From positions 2,914,001 through 2,978,000 of the forward strand of contig NZ_CP140255.1 in assembly GCF_034479615.1 (NCBI RefSeq): a stretch of 64,000 nucleotides of DNA, written 5' to 3'. Of this stretch, positions 28,413 to 37,154 are shown one piece after another (the stretch's first letter is position 1; every line of letters starts with the position of its first letter). The stretch is from Vreelandella neptunia (GTDB taxonomy: Bacteria > Pseudomonadota > Gammaproteobacteria > Pseudomonadales > Halomonadaceae). A model generated the notes under the pieces. The model had not been told where the DNA came from. It did not search any database and worked only from the letters and a program-made list of their open reading frames with translations. Position numbers and translations under genes: made by a program.

Positions 28413-29315
28413 ATGCAAAACAGCATGCCACCGCTTAGCGCCCTGCGCGCCTTTGAAGCCACCGCCCGGTTGGGTAGCGTGACTGCCGCTGCCGAGGAGC
28501 TAAGCGTTACTCACGGCGCTGTTAGCCGCCAACTAAAGAGCTTGGATGACCATTTTGGCGTGGCGCTTTTTGCCAAAGCGGGCCGAGGCATTGCGCTTAC
28601 GCCGCATGGTGAGAAGCTTCAAAACGGAGTGGGTGAGGCGTTCGCCCGCCTCAAGGATAGTTGCGCCGCGCTCAAGCGTGATATGGAGGAGGCGCCCTTC
28701 ACCCTCGCCTGCCCCGGCAGCCTTTTGGCCCGCTGGCTGATTCCCCGCCTGGATCGTCTGCACCGCGAGCTGCCCCAGCTGAAATTGCAGGTGGTGGTGA
28801 GTGAAAGCGAGCAGCCGGGCACGCAAACGGATGCCAGCGCCACTCTGGCGTTTTCCGAGCCGCCCTGGCCCGCAGGTGTTGAGGTATTCGAGCTGATGGA
28901 GGAGCAGATATGTGCGGTAGCAAGCCCGCAACTGGCGGCCAAGTGCGATGCAACCAAGCCCGGATCTCTCCTTGCCAATAAGCTCTTGTATACATCTTCC
29001 CGCCCCCAGGCGTGGCCGCAGTGGGCCACTGCCCAAGGGCTTGAACAGGCACAGCTTGAAGAGGCGCTAAGCAAAGGCCAGAGGTTCGATCACCTTTACT
29101 ACTTGATGGAAGCGGCAGTGGCGGGCCTGGGTATCGCCATCGCGCCGAGGCTATTGGTGGAAGACGACCTGAGGAATGGCAGGCTGGTGGCCCCCTGGGG
29201 AAGTATCCAAACCCCTGCGCGCCTCTGCCTGTGGTTGCCCAGCCAAGCCGAAAGCCGCCGCAGCGAGCCGCTGGCGGAGTGGCTTAAGCGGGAGCTGGGC
29301 GGCGAATATAGTTAA
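28413..29315 (+). CDS. trpI: LysR-family activator of trpBA, TrpI-like
   Basis: The protein begins MQNSMPPLSALRAFEATARLGSVTAAAEELSVTHGAVSRQLKSLDDHFG, a LysR helix-turn-helix close to the GcvA/TrpI group, and ends in a normal effector domain; 300 residues from ATG 28413. In Pseudomonas TrpI activates the divergent trpBA when indole-glycerol phosphate builds up. The same divergent layout here supports the name, which is inferred from context. GGAG lies about ten bases before the chosen start. Confidence 0.8.
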   Translation: MQNSMPPLSALRAFEATARLGSVTAAAEELSVTHGAVSRQLKSLDDHFGVALFAKAGRGIALTPHGEKLQNGVGEAFARLKDSCAALKRDMEEAPFTLACPGSLLARWLIPRLDRLHRELPQLKLQVVVSESEQPGTQTDASATLAFSEPPWPAGVEVFELMEEQICAVASPQLAAKCDATKPGSLLANKLLYTSSRPQAWPQWATAQGLEQAQLEEALSKGQRFDHLYYLMEAAVAGLGIAIAPRLLVEDDLRNGRLVAPWGSIQTPARLCLWLPSQAESRRSEPLAEWLKRELGGEYS

Positions 29316-29572
29316 TGAGGCAATGGATTATTAGATGGCTTATCGGCTGCTTCTGCCTTCAAACGCTCAACTAGCCAGACCTTGATAATAGATTGGCGTG
29401 TAACGCCAATGCGAGCGGCCTCACGATCAAGCGACTCTACCACCCAAGCGGGAAAGTCGACATTGATTCGCTTTTGCTCCTGGTTAACACGGCGAACAGT
29501 CGACAGTTCAAGGTCATCGACAATATCCTCACAGCCTTGGTCAAATTTTTTGTCAAAGTCATTAGCTTTCAT
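29312..29572 (-). CDS. BrnA-like antitoxin
   Basis: The 86-residue protein has the BrnA ending: a ribbon-helix-helix with INVDFPAWVVESLDREAARIGVTRQSIIKVWLVERL. BrnA binds the BrnT toxin and represses the operon. Its start lies within the end of the toxin-like gene upstream (11-base overlap), the typical toxin-then-antitoxin order. It ends overlapping the trpI-like gene by four bases. Confidence 0.85.
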   Translation of the reverse strand: MKANDFDKKFDQGCEDIVDDLELSTVRRVNQEQKRINVDFPAWVVESLDREAARIGVTRQSIIKVWLVERLKAEAADKPSNNPLPH

Positions 29573-29789
29573 AGAGTTCCACCTCTCTTTTCCGGGAACG
29601 CCTTACCGAAATGAGTCGAATTCGTTCATTTCTATAAGTGATGACAGCAGACCAGTGTTTAACGCCAATTAGTCCTACTACAAGAAAACGTGGCTCATCA
29701 TTGGATTTAGCCTGAATTTCCAGAAAATCGATTCCATGCTTTACTCGATTGGCTGCACTTTTCTCTTCATCGAACTCAAAATCGCTCAT
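29562..29789 (-). CDS. BrnT-like toxin with an internal in-frame loss
   Basis: The 75-residue protein has the BrnT (RelE-fold ribonuclease) marks EFDEEKSAANRVKHGIDF, EPRFLVVGLIGVKHWSAVITYR and the ending ISVRRSRKREVELYES. BrnT proteins are usually near 90 residues. Here the stretch between KHGIDF and NDEPRF is about 12-15 residues short, with no stop or frameshift. The missing part would normally hold the A-x-x-LW-DP segment. The toxin may therefore be inactive while the antitoxin is kept. Confidence 0.8.
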   Translation of the reverse strand: MSDFEFDEEKSAANRVKHGIDFLEIQAKSNDEPRFLVVGLIGVKHWSAVITYRNERIRLISVRRSRKREVELYES

Positions 29790-29893
29790 GAGTATAAATT
29801 ATTCCTTTTTTACTCAATCCGCAAGACAGCCCAGTTCCCATTCAGCTCACACTGAGCGCTTCGAGACTTTTACATGCAATCTTTTCCCTCTAC

Positions 29894-30784
29894 TCACCCA
29901 TTCAAGCGCTCGCGGTTATTGGCCACCAACTCAGCCAAAAAATCCGCCACGGCCCGGGTACGACCTGACTGGGTAAGATCCGTTTGGATGACCAAGTAGA
30001 TAGGCTGATCCACGCCAATATCCGCAGCAACACACACCAGCCCAGCCTCCAACGCCAGAAAATGCGGCAATACCGCTATCCCCAGCCCCGCTTTGGCCGC
30101 TGCTAACTGGGTCGCCAGCGAGGTGGTGGTTAGCGCCGGCTCGCGCCCCTGCAGGATGCGCTCAACCCACTGGGCGGCAGGCAGGTGCGCTTGCATTTCT
30201 CCCCAGGTGATAAAGGTGTCGGTGTCGTAATCGCCCGCGTCATGATGAGCCTCGCGCTGCGCTACATAATCCGGGCTGGCGTAAAGCCCGAAACCCAGGG
30301 TGCCAAGGCGCCGAAGGGTGACATTACCCCGCTCGGGCTTGACCATTCTAAGCGCTACATCGGCGTCGCGGCGGTGCAGATTGACGGTAGTGATATCGGT
30401 CACCAGCTCAAGCCTGATGCTAGGGTATTGCGCATGGAATTGTGGCAATGCGGGCAGAATCAACGACGTGGCCAGGTTTTCAGCCGTGGCTAAGCGCACT
30501 CTGCCGCTTAGCTGCGTGGCACGGGAAACCCCACTGGTAAACGCCGCTGCGGCGGCTTCCAGCGCCTCGGCTTTTTCGATTAGCCCTGCCCCCTCCTCGG
30601 TAAGCTGATAGCCCGACTGCTGACGAACGAACAACGGAAGCTTTAAGGCTTTTTCGAGCCGCTCGATACGCCGGGAGAGCGTCGCGATCCCCAGATGGAG
30701 TTCCGCTGCCGCGCCACTCAAAGTGCCATGGCGGGCCACCGCCAGAAAGGTGCGTGTGTCATCCCAGATCCAACCTCGGGGCAT
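29894..30784 (-). CDS. LysR-family regulator, divergent from aldo/keto reductase
   Basis: Starting at ATG 30784 the protein has 296 residues (MPRGWIWDDTRTFLAVARHGTLSGAAAELHLGIATLSRRIERLE...), the usual LysR arrangement. In-frame starts at 30826 and 30871 exist, and the ribosome sites do not decide between them. The effector domain has a normal length. It lies head to head with the aldo/keto reductase gene and is probably its regulator; the upstream region is shared. Confidence 0.87.
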   Translation of the reverse strand: MPRGWIWDDTRTFLAVARHGTLSGAAAELHLGIATLSRRIERLEKALKLPLFVRQQSGYQLTEEGAGLIEKAEALEAAAAAFTSGVSRATQLSGRVRLATAENLATSLILPALPQFHAQYPSIRLELVTDITTVNLHRRDADVALRMVKPERGNVTLRRLGTLGFGLYASPDYVAQREAHHDAGDYDTDTFITWGEMQAHLPAAQWVERILQGREPALTTTSLATQLAAAKAGLGIAVLPHFLALEAGLVCVAADIGVDQPIYLVIQTDLTQSGRTRAVADFLAELVANNRERLNG

Positions 30785-30921
30785 CTGGTTTTCAAAACTG
30801 AAAAATTGCTTACCGAACTCGTTCATTTTTTTCATTTCTGGATAGTGCCATGCTCTGGTTGCGCGATTCAAGAACGGTTCAAACGCAGCGTATTGATAAG
30901 CAACGTCTGGAGAGAGACATC

Positions 30922-31905
30922 ATGCAAGCACGCATACTGGGCACCGACCTATCCGTTTCCACCATTGGCTTAGGTTGCATGGGAATGAGCGAGTTTTACG
31001 GCCCCCGAGACGATAGCGAGTCGCTGCGGGTATTGGCCCAAGCGGTGGAGCTGGGAATCGACTTTTTTGACACGGCAGATATGTACGGGCCCCACCATAA
31101 CGAGGAGCTGATTGGCCGTTTTCTTGCCAGCCATAAGCCCAACGTACGTATCGCCACCAAGTTTGGCATTGTGCGCAACCCCGGCGAGTATCAGCGTAGT
31201 CTGGACAGCCGCGCCCAGTATGCCCGGCAAGCCTGCGAAGCATCACTAAAGCGGCTGGGTGTCGAGCAAATCGATCTCTACTACGTTCACCGCGTTAACC
31301 CGGCCACACCTATCGAAGAAACAATGGAGGGCTTGGTACAACTGGTTAAAGAGGGAAAAATTGCCCACATTGGCCTCTGCGAAGTCAGCGCTGATACCCT
31401 TCGCCGTGCCCATGCCGTGTACCCGGTTACCGCCGTGCAAACCGAGTATTCGTTGTGGACGCGGGACGTTGAACAAACCGTGTTACCTACCTGCGAAGAA
31501 CTCGGCATCGGCTTTGTGCCTTATTCACCTCTAGGCCGAGGCTTTTTGACAGGAAGATTTCAGGATACCAACGATTTCGGCGAAGACGATTTTCGTCCTA
31601 ACTTGCCACGTTTTTCTGAACAAGCCATGGGTGCCAACCGCCGCATCGCTGACGTGATCGGCGAAGTGGCAGCGCTCAAAGGCTGCACTCCGGCGCAGCT
31701 ATCGTTAGCTTGGCTGCTATCCAAAGGCGATAACATTGTGCCGATTCCCGGCACGAAGCGGCTGCGCTACCTTGAAGAGAATGCGGCAGCGGCGTCCATC
31801 TCCCTGACTGCTGATGAGCAAGAGCAGTTGGAAACCGTCACCGCCAACCTTCCGGTAACCGGTGAGCGCTATACGCCGGAAGGCATGAAGGGAGTTAATG
31901 CGTAA
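30922..31905 (+). CDS. aldo/keto reductase
   Basis: ATG 30922, behind GGAGAGAG, gives 327 residues. The (beta/alpha)8 barrel signature is complete: Asp and Tyr in FFDTADMYG, Lys in IATKFG and His in YYVHR. The NADPH site is near [19 protein letters not shown]. It reduces aldehydes or ketones, possibly reactive carbonyls. The length is normal for the AKR13-type group. The LysR gene at 29894 is divergent and is the likely controller. Confidence 0.94.
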   Translation: MQARILGTDLSVSTIGLGCMGMSEFYGPRDDSESLRVLAQAVELGIDFFDTADMYGPHHNEELIGRFLASHKPNVRIATKFGIVRNPGEYQRSLDSRAQYARQACEASLKRLGVEQIDLYYVHRVNPATPIEETMEGLVQLVKEGKIAHIGLCEVSADTLRRAHAVYPVTAVQTEYSLWTRDVEQTVLPTCEELGIGFVPYSPLGRGFLTGRFQDTNDFGEDDFRPNLPRFSEQAMGANRRIADVIGEVAALKGCTPAQLSLAWLLSKGDNIVPIPGTKRLRYLEENAAAASISLTADEQEQLETVTANLPVTGERYTPEGMKGVNA

Positions 31906-31920
31906 GTGTCGGCAACTTGC

Positions 31921-32550
31921 CTACTGAATAATCTCACCAATGGAACGCTTACCGTTCAATAGTAGGTACTCCTGATTCGTCAAACTGGACGTCTGCACTG
32001 TGTGGAGCAGAGCGTGAGCGACATTAGCCCGAGAGATTTGGTTGTCACCGGCTTCGTCAAATGAATCGGCAAACTGATGACTAGCAGCTTCGTCGGTCAA
32101 ACGACCAGGCTTGAGAATGACGTAGGGAACGCCGCTGTTGCGAAGGTGAGCATCAGCGGCAAATTTCGCGGCCATATAGGGGCGCATTTTCTCGGGCGCC
32201 TCTAGCGGCTGTTCTGCACGCATGGCGCTAATCATGATGTAGCGGGAGAGGCCTTTTTGCTTGGCGATATCGGCGGTACGAATAGCACCGAAAAGGTCAA
32301 TCATCAGGGTTTTATCCGGCCCGGTGTGCGGGCCTGACCCCGCCGTGAAGACCACTTGGTCACAGCCGTCAAAGGCCTGCTCAAACTCACCTTCTAAATC
32401 GGCGACCACGGTATCAATGCCGTGCTCTTTGAACCAGGCTGCCTGCTCTTCACTGCGAATCATTGCCTTGATAGGCGTGCCCGCTTTTTGGGCCAGTTCG
32501 CAAAACTGCTTGCCAATCTGTCCATTCGCGCCAATCACTAACGTTGTCAT
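31921..32550 (-). CDS. NAD(P)-binding SDR-like protein (atypical SDR5/YhfK type)
   Basis: The true start is ATG 32550, preceded by AAGGAGTCG; 209 residues begin TLVIGANGQIGKQFCELAQKAG, a dinucleotide-binding Rossmann motif. VVFTAGSGPH, YIMISAMRA and YVILKPGRL match the NmrA/YhfK-like atypical SDR group. It is thought to bind NAD(P)H and act as reductase or redox sensor; no substrate is known. Longer upstream frames are not protein-like. It is convergent with the aldo/keto reductase gene. Confidence 0.87.
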   Translation of the reverse strand: MTTLVIGANGQIGKQFCELAQKAGTPIKAMIRSEEQAAWFKEHGIDTVVADLEGEFEQAFDGCDQVVFTAGSGPHTGPDKTLMIDLFGAIRTADIAKQKGLSRYIMISAMRAEQPLEAPEKMRPYMAAKFAADAHLRNSGVPYVILKPGRLTDEAASHQFADSFDEAGDNQISRANVAHALLHTVQTSSLTNQEYLLLNGKRSIGEIIQ

Positions 32551-32642
32551 AACGACTCCTTGTGAATTGCTTACACCTCTCTCAGTGCAGGCACTTAGGC
32601 GAAATTCAACCCCAGGTGCAGGCACTGACAGCCATTTTGCCT

Positions 32643-33332
32643 TTAAGCTATCACTCCAAACACATGCCCGATGGCGGAGGTTAAGGCCATCGCAAGAGCG
32701 CCCCAAAACATCACTCTTGCCGCAGCTTTTAGGATGGGTGCTCCACCCACTCGGGCAGCTATAGCGCCCAGCAAGGCCAAAAAGAGCAGTGAGAACAACG
32801 CGACCAGAGGAATAAGCAGCGCGGAAGGCGCCCACCAAGCGACCAGTAGCGGCAAAAGAGCACCGATGGTGAACGTCGCGGCTGAAGAGAGGGCTGCTTG
32901 CAGGGGGTGCGCTTGACTGAGGTCGGTGATGCCAATCTCGTCTCGCGCATGGGCGCCTAGGGCGTCGTTGGCCATTAATTGTTCGGCGACTTGTCGTGCC
33001 AATTCGGGTGCCAAGCCGCGCGTTTCATAGATAGCGGCGAGCTCTTCCTGCTCTAGTTCATAGTGCTCCGCCAATGCTTGGCGCTCGATGTCGAGATCAG
33101 CATTTTCAGTATCCGATTGCGAGCTTACCGAGACATACTCCCCCGCGGCCATCGACATAGCGCCAGCCACCAAGCCTGCAATACCCGCCAGCATAATATC
33201 GCCTTGAGTGGTATTAGCCGCGGCAACGCCCAGTATCAGACTACTGGTCGAGACTATACCGTCATTCGCGCCCATCACTGCGGCTCGCAGCCAACCGGTA
33301 CGGTGAGATCGGTGATGCTCTGTATGAATCAT
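32643..33332 (-). CDS. VIT1/CCC1 family iron/manganese transporter
   Basis: ATG 33332 (behind AAAGGA) gives 229 residues. The VIT1/CCC1 pattern is clear: GWLRAAVMGANDGIVSTSSLILGVAAA, then AGLVAGAMSMAAGEYVSVSSQSDTE with the metal-binding Met/Glu residues, a cytoplasmic helical insert, and three further hydrophobic segments. It would move Fe2+ or Mn2+ across the inner membrane. It is transcribed alone. Confidence 0.92.
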   Translation of the reverse strand: MIHTEHHRSHRTGWLRAAVMGANDGIVSTSSLILGVAAANTTQGDIMLAGIAGLVAGAMSMAAGEYVSVSSQSDTENADLDIERQALAEHYELEQEELAAIYETRGLAPELARQVAEQLMANDALGAHARDEIGITDLSQAHPLQAALSSAATFTIGALLPLLVAWWAPSALLIPLVALFSLLFLALLGAIAARVGGAPILKAAARVMFWGALAMALTSAIGHVFGVIA

Positions 33333-33389
33333 GGGCTTTTCCTTTCTAGATGGCGTATCCAACTCGACAATAGCACCTAGGGTCATCGA

Positions 33390-33665
33390 CTATTCTGCTG
33401 GCACTACTCGAAGCAGCCTGCCCTCGGCGCTGTCGGTAAGTAGATACACCTCGCCTTCTAGGCCTACTCGCACATCTCTTATACGCTCATCTAGCTCACC
33501 AAACAGGCCTTCTACATCGTCGGCTTCGCTACCATCGTTTGATAAACGTACCCGGCGCACTTCTTTATTTACCAGCGCTCCTATCAGTATATCGCCCTGC
33601 CACTGCGAGAACAGCTCGCCGCTGTAAAGCGTTATCCCTGAGGGGAGCAATAGAGGGCGTCCATT
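33390..33665 (-). pseudogene. PQQ-dependent sugar dehydrogenase, C-terminal remnant
   Basis: About 90 residues (LLPSGITLYSGELFSQWQGDILIGAL ... ERIRDVRVGLEGEVYLLTDSAEGRLLRVVPAE) match the last blades of the glucose/sorbosone dehydrogenase beta-propeller, a periplasmic PQQ enzyme of about 370 residues. A TAG lies in frame just upstream and no earlier part is found before the next gene. It is a relic of a deleted gene. Confidence 0.75.
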
Positions 33666-33760
33666 CTAAAAATGGCCAAGGTACTCATTGACACCGTATG
33701 GTGCGCTTGATGCCCCTTTGAGCACTCATTAAAATGTCGCGCCACCTAAAGAGAACTCCC

Positions 33761-34293
33761 ATGAAGATTAATGTGGTCGGCACGAGTGGCAGCGGCAAGA
33801 GCACCCTTGCAAAGCAGCTCGCAGACGCTTTGAACGCCCCATGCGTTCAGCTTGATCAATTGCTAACTGGCAAGGAGCGTCGGACGATGTGTTTTTCACT
33901 GAGCTGGCAGAGGCTTTAGCAGCCTCACCACAAGAGTGGATACTGGACGGTAATTTTGATCGCACTCGGCATATTAAGTGGCATGATGTGGATATGGTGG
34001 TGTGGGTCGATTACCCCTTTTGGCGAGTATTTAGCCAAGCACTCACGCGTGCCGTTAAACGCATCATCAGCCAAGAGGAACTCTGGCCTGGTACAGGTAA
34101 TCGCGAGAGCTTCCGCAAAACTTTTCTAAGCCGTGACTCGGTTCTGCTATGGTCACTGAAAACGTGGCGGCAAAACCGGAAACGCTACTTTGCCGATATG
34201 ATTAACCCCCTCTATTCGCATATTCAGTTTGTACGTTTGACTTCCATAAAAGAAACACAGGTTTTGGTGAAGAGTCTCAACGTGAGTGCCTAG
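33761..34293 (+). pseudogene. adenylate-kinase-like P-loop protein, frameshifted
   Basis: From ATG 33761 the first part reads KINVVGTSGSGKSTLAKQLADALNAPCVQLDQL with a complete Walker A motif. The frame then slips near 33865. In the next frame the family continues NWQGASDDVFFTELAEALAASPQEWILDGNFDRTRHIKW and on to the end at 34293. A small deletion of the LHW-x-P region probably caused the shift. The undamaged protein would be about 180 residues, a nucleoside-kinase-like ATPase of unknown substrate. Confidence 0.75.
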
Positions 34294-34412
34294 CTCTTGG
34301 GTGGCTATATAGCCCCGCTGCGTATTTGCTTAATTGCTGCCCTAATCGGCCCTTGATGAAACACTGAACAATTTCTGTCATTTGGCTTTAACGCTTCAGG
34401 GCATGTAGACTT

Positions 34413-34430
34413 ATTGAACGAACATTCAAT
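34413..34430. promoter_or_regulatory. inverted repeat, candidate operator
   Basis: ATTGAA-N6-TTCAAT lies 12 bases before the start of the phosphodiesterase gene, ahead of its AAGGAA ribosome site. The symmetry and size suit a TetR-type operator. Its regulator is not identifiable here. Confidence 0.4.
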
Positions 34431-34442
34431 TAAGGAACTTTC

Positions 34443-35378
34443 ATGCAACGTCATCCGTTATTCACCGCAATGTCACTGGGTCTTTTCGCTGGTGCTGCCA
34501 CCACGACTGCGCTAGCAGATATGTCGCCACTGGAGCAGCAGCTAAAAGATCTTGAGTCATTTCAAGTGATCGCCCACCGCGGGGCCAGCGGCCACGCGCC
34601 GGAAAGCACCATGGCGGCCTATGAATTGGCCCATGAGTGGAATGTCGACTACTTAGAGCTGGACGCCCAAATCACTGCCGACGGTGAAGTCGTGGTGTTC
34701 CATGATGACGCCATTGATCGCACCAGCAATGGTGAAGGCAAGATTAATGACTTCACCTTGGAAGAGCTGAAAGCGCTGGATACCGGCACTTGGTTCAATG
34801 AAGCCAATGCTGATAAAGCAGACGCGGACTTTGCAGGGGCACAGATCCTCACGCTGGATGAGCTTTTCGAGCGTTTCGGTCACAATGCTCGCTACTACAT
34901 TGAAACCAAGTCACCGCAGCTAAACCCAGGCTTGGAAGAAGCCCTGGTAAAAACGCTGGAAGAACATGACATGGTCGAGAGTGGCCGCGTGTTAGTGCAG
35001 TCTTTCGAGCAGGAAAGCCTATTAAAGGTGCAGGAACTAAACGACGACATTCCGCTCATCCAGCTCGTTTGGTACTACCCCAGTGAAGAGGACGAATCGC
35101 GTTTAGTGGAGTGGACTGGTGTGACACCGGGCCCAGCAGAGATTAATGATGAAGACTTCCAGGCGGTAGCGGAATACGCGTCGGGAATCGGTACTAACTA
35201 TATCTACGAAGGCCAAGAAGTCATTGATGCCAACTTTATTCGTCAAGCAAATGAAAATGGCCTGCCGGTACACGTTTACACCGTCAATGAAGCCGATGAG
35301 ATGGAGCGTTTGATGGAAATGGGCGCAAACGGCCTGTTCACAAATTACCCAGATCGCTTGCTTAAGCTCGTTGAGTAA
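34443..35378 (+). CDS. periplasmic glycerophosphodiester phosphodiesterase
   Basis: The 311-residue protein has a cleavable signal (ending TTTALA before DMSPL) and the GDPD barrel: VIAHRGASGHAPESTMAAYELA with the catalytic His-Arg, then LELDAQITADGEVVVFHDD with the Glu/Asp metal ligands and a second His. It hydrolyses glycerophosphodiesters to glycerol-3-phosphate and alcohol, so it could supply phosphate or glycerol. This is a GlpQ-type function, but no transporter is adjacent. It is followed by a strong terminator at 35400. Confidence 0.93.
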   Translation: MQRHPLFTAMSLGLFAGAATTTALADMSPLEQQLKDLESFQVIAHRGASGHAPESTMAAYELAHEWNVDYLELDAQITADGEVVVFHDDAIDRTSNGEGKINDFTLEELKALDTGTWFNEANADKADADFAGAQILTLDELFERFGHNARYYIETKSPQLNPGLEEALVKTLEEHDMVESGRVLVQSFEQESLLKVQELNDDIPLIQLVWYYPSEEDESRLVEWTGVTPGPAEINDEDFQAVAEYASGIGTNYIYEGQEVIDANFIRQANENGLPVHVYTVNEADEMERLMEMGANGLFTNYPDRLLKLVE

Positions 35379-35399
35379 CCATCGTTGAAGTGCTTATTA

Positions 35400-35425
35400 C
35401 GCCCGGCTTTGGCCGGGCGTTTTTG
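35400..35425 (+). terminator. intrinsic terminator after the phosphodiesterase gene
   Basis: CGCCCGGC-TTTG-GCCGGGCG followed by five T forms an 8-bp perfect GC-rich hairpin with a U-tract, 22 bases after the stop codon. Confidence 0.92.
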
Positions 35426-35435
35426 TTACTAAACT

Positions 35436-36329
35436 CTACTCAAGCCCAAGCTGCTCCAGTACCTGCTCTACTCTTTTACGATCGCCCGCTTGCAGCGTTT
35501 TAAGCGGCTGGGGCAAGCAGGGCTGACTCACCTTGCCGGTGACTTCTGCAATGGTAGCCGCCACTCGCAGGCTACCGCCGTATTCACGGTAGAGTACCCA
35601 CAGCGGTTCAAGGGCGTCTGAAAGTGCCTTGGCCTGCTGAACGTCCCCCGCCTGAGCAGCTCGGGTTATCGCCAGCGCTGCTCTAGGGTATAACCCGCCG
35701 ATAACGGAGTACCAGGCATCACATCCCGCATTTAGGCCGGTGGCTGCTACCGCATCCCCGCTGATGCCAATAGTGACATCAGCGGGGATCAGCTTGCGTA
35801 ACCCAGCCACCCGCTCCTTTGCAGGTTCAATATCGTTATTCACCGGCGGGATTTTGATAGAGCGTACCTGGGGCAACTGGGCGATTCGCCCATGCAACTC
35901 ATCGCTAAATTCAAAATGGGTAGTGCCAGGGTTATCGTACACGCAGAGCGGCACACTCAGTGATTGGCAGACTGTAGCGTAGAGGTCGAAAACCTCATCA
36001 TCGGTAAGCTTTTGATAGGAGACCGGCGCTAGCAACACCCCGCTGGCGCCTGCTTGCTGAGCGCGCTCTGCGTTAGCCAGCACATCACGAGTACGTAGCG
36101 CACCAATACCTACAATAACAGGCGTACTAACTGCATTTTCAACGCTAAGCTGGACAACACGGGCGCGCTCATCACGGCTTAAATAGGCATAGCTACCGGT
36201 CGAGCCCAACACACCAATGGAGCCCACCCCTGCCTCAGCTAAATGAGCAACTAAACGGGCAAATTCATGCTCCATGATGCGCTGCTCGTTCATAGGGGTT
36301 AGCGGAAATGCACTTAGGCCAGTGAACAT
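35436..36329 (-). CDS. dihydrodipicolinate synthase-family lyase/aldolase
   Basis: ATG 36329 (behind AAAGGAT) gives 297 residues of the DapA/NAL aldolase barrel: GVLGSTGSYAYLSRDERARVV, Tyr in LCVYDNPGTTHF and Schiff-base Lys in VRSIKIPPVNND. The function is a pyruvate-dependent aldolase or dehydratase; the exact substrate (lysine pathway, sugar acid or hydroxyproline derivative) is not clear, and it is not next to other dap genes. It is divergent from the binding-protein gene at 36681, with the 22-bp palindrome between them. Confidence 0.85.
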   Translation of the reverse strand: MFTGLSAFPLTPMNEQRIMEHEFARLVAHLAEAGVGSIGVLGSTGSYAYLSRDERARVVQLSVENAVSTPVIVGIGALRTRDVLANAERAQQAGASGVLLAPVSYQKLTDDEVFDLYATVCQSLSVPLCVYDNPGTTHFEFSDELHGRIAQLPQVRSIKIPPVNNDIEPAKERVAGLRKLIPADVTIGISGDAVAATGLNAGCDAWYSVIGGLYPRAALAITRAAQAGDVQQAKALSDALEPLWVLYREYGGSLRVAATIAEVTGKVSQPCLPQPLKTLQAGDRKRVEQVLEQLGLE

Positions 36330-36486
36330 GAAGGTTGATCCTTTTAAGGTAGATGGCGGCATAGTGTCCCACAGGCGATTAGCTGTTAGGTACAAGGATA
36401 CGGTAATGGAATAGTCATAACTCATCCTCGCTATTCGTTGACATAACTTCCTGTTATTTTTCTTGAATTGATGTAGTGTTTGGGTA

Positions 36487-36508
36487 TGTGCCGTATCGAT
36501 ACGGCACA
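36487..36508. promoter_or_regulatory. 22-bp perfect palindrome, candidate operator
   Basis: TGTGCCGTATC-GATACGGCACA is a perfect palindrome with no spacer, about 160 bases before the DapA-family start and about 150-190 before the binding-protein start. A few T follow 4 bases later on the plus strand, but no gene ends just upstream, so an operator is likelier than a terminator. Confidence 0.6.
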
Positions 36509-36680
36509 GTCGTTTTTGGATGCGTATCTTTCAGTCATACCATTAGAGCTGAATATAAAAACAGTTCCGTTAGTGCTGCGAGGGAGAACACGTCATCAAT
36601 TCATACACATTTAATGTGCAGAGCAGAACTGCATCGTGCGTGAACCTGGCGTTCATCAATCAACCAGTAAGCCATCACCA

Positions 36681-37154
36681 ATGCCATCACCGGTTATAAG
36701 CGGTTCTCCATTGCGATTGGCCTTACTGGCAGTGACCACCCTTGTTTTGCTGGTGGGACTCACTTTCGCAGCAACGAATGCCATCGCTCGGGAAGCACCA
36801 CTTTATTTAGTGGCTCATCCTGATGTTACTACCCGCTGGCTGAATCGGGATACCACCCGCGCAATTTTTGCGATGCGCCAACGCACATGGCCGGATGGCC
36901 AAGCTGTCAGGGTTTTCGTCTTGAGTAATAGCCACCCCGTGCATGCTCGTTTTGCCAAAGAGCAATTGGCGGTTTACCCGCATCAGCTTCAGCTAGCCTG
37001 GGATCGCATGGTCTTCTCAGGTACAGGGCAAGCCCCCGACCGTGTAAGTGACCAAACCGAAATGTACGAACGCATTGCCACGACACCCGGTGCTATTGGC
37101 TATCTTGAAAGGGAGTATCTGGATGATAGAGTCCAAGTCATTTCGATGGAATGA
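36681..37154 (+). CDS. periplasmic phosphate-binding-like protein
   Basis: From ATG 36681 the protein has 157 residues; GTG 36636 is an alternative. It starts with a hydrophobic signal (LALLAVTTLVLLVGL ... AIAREA) and continues APLYLVAHPDVTTRWLNRDTTRAIFAMRQRTWPDGQAVRVFVLSNSHPVHARFAKE, the half-domain phosphate-binding-like fold (PBP/PstS-like) found near porins and signalling genes. It ends overlapping the porin-like gene. It probably senses or binds an anion in the periplasm; the ligand is inferred from family only. Confidence 0.75.
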   Translation: MPSPVISGSPLRLALLAVTTLVLLVGLTFAATNAIAREAPLYLVAHPDVTTRWLNRDTTRAIFAMRQRTWPDGQAVRVFVLSNSHPVHARFAKEQLAVYPHQLQLAWDRMVFSGTGQAPDRVSDQTEMYERIATTPGAIGYLEREYLDDRVQVISME

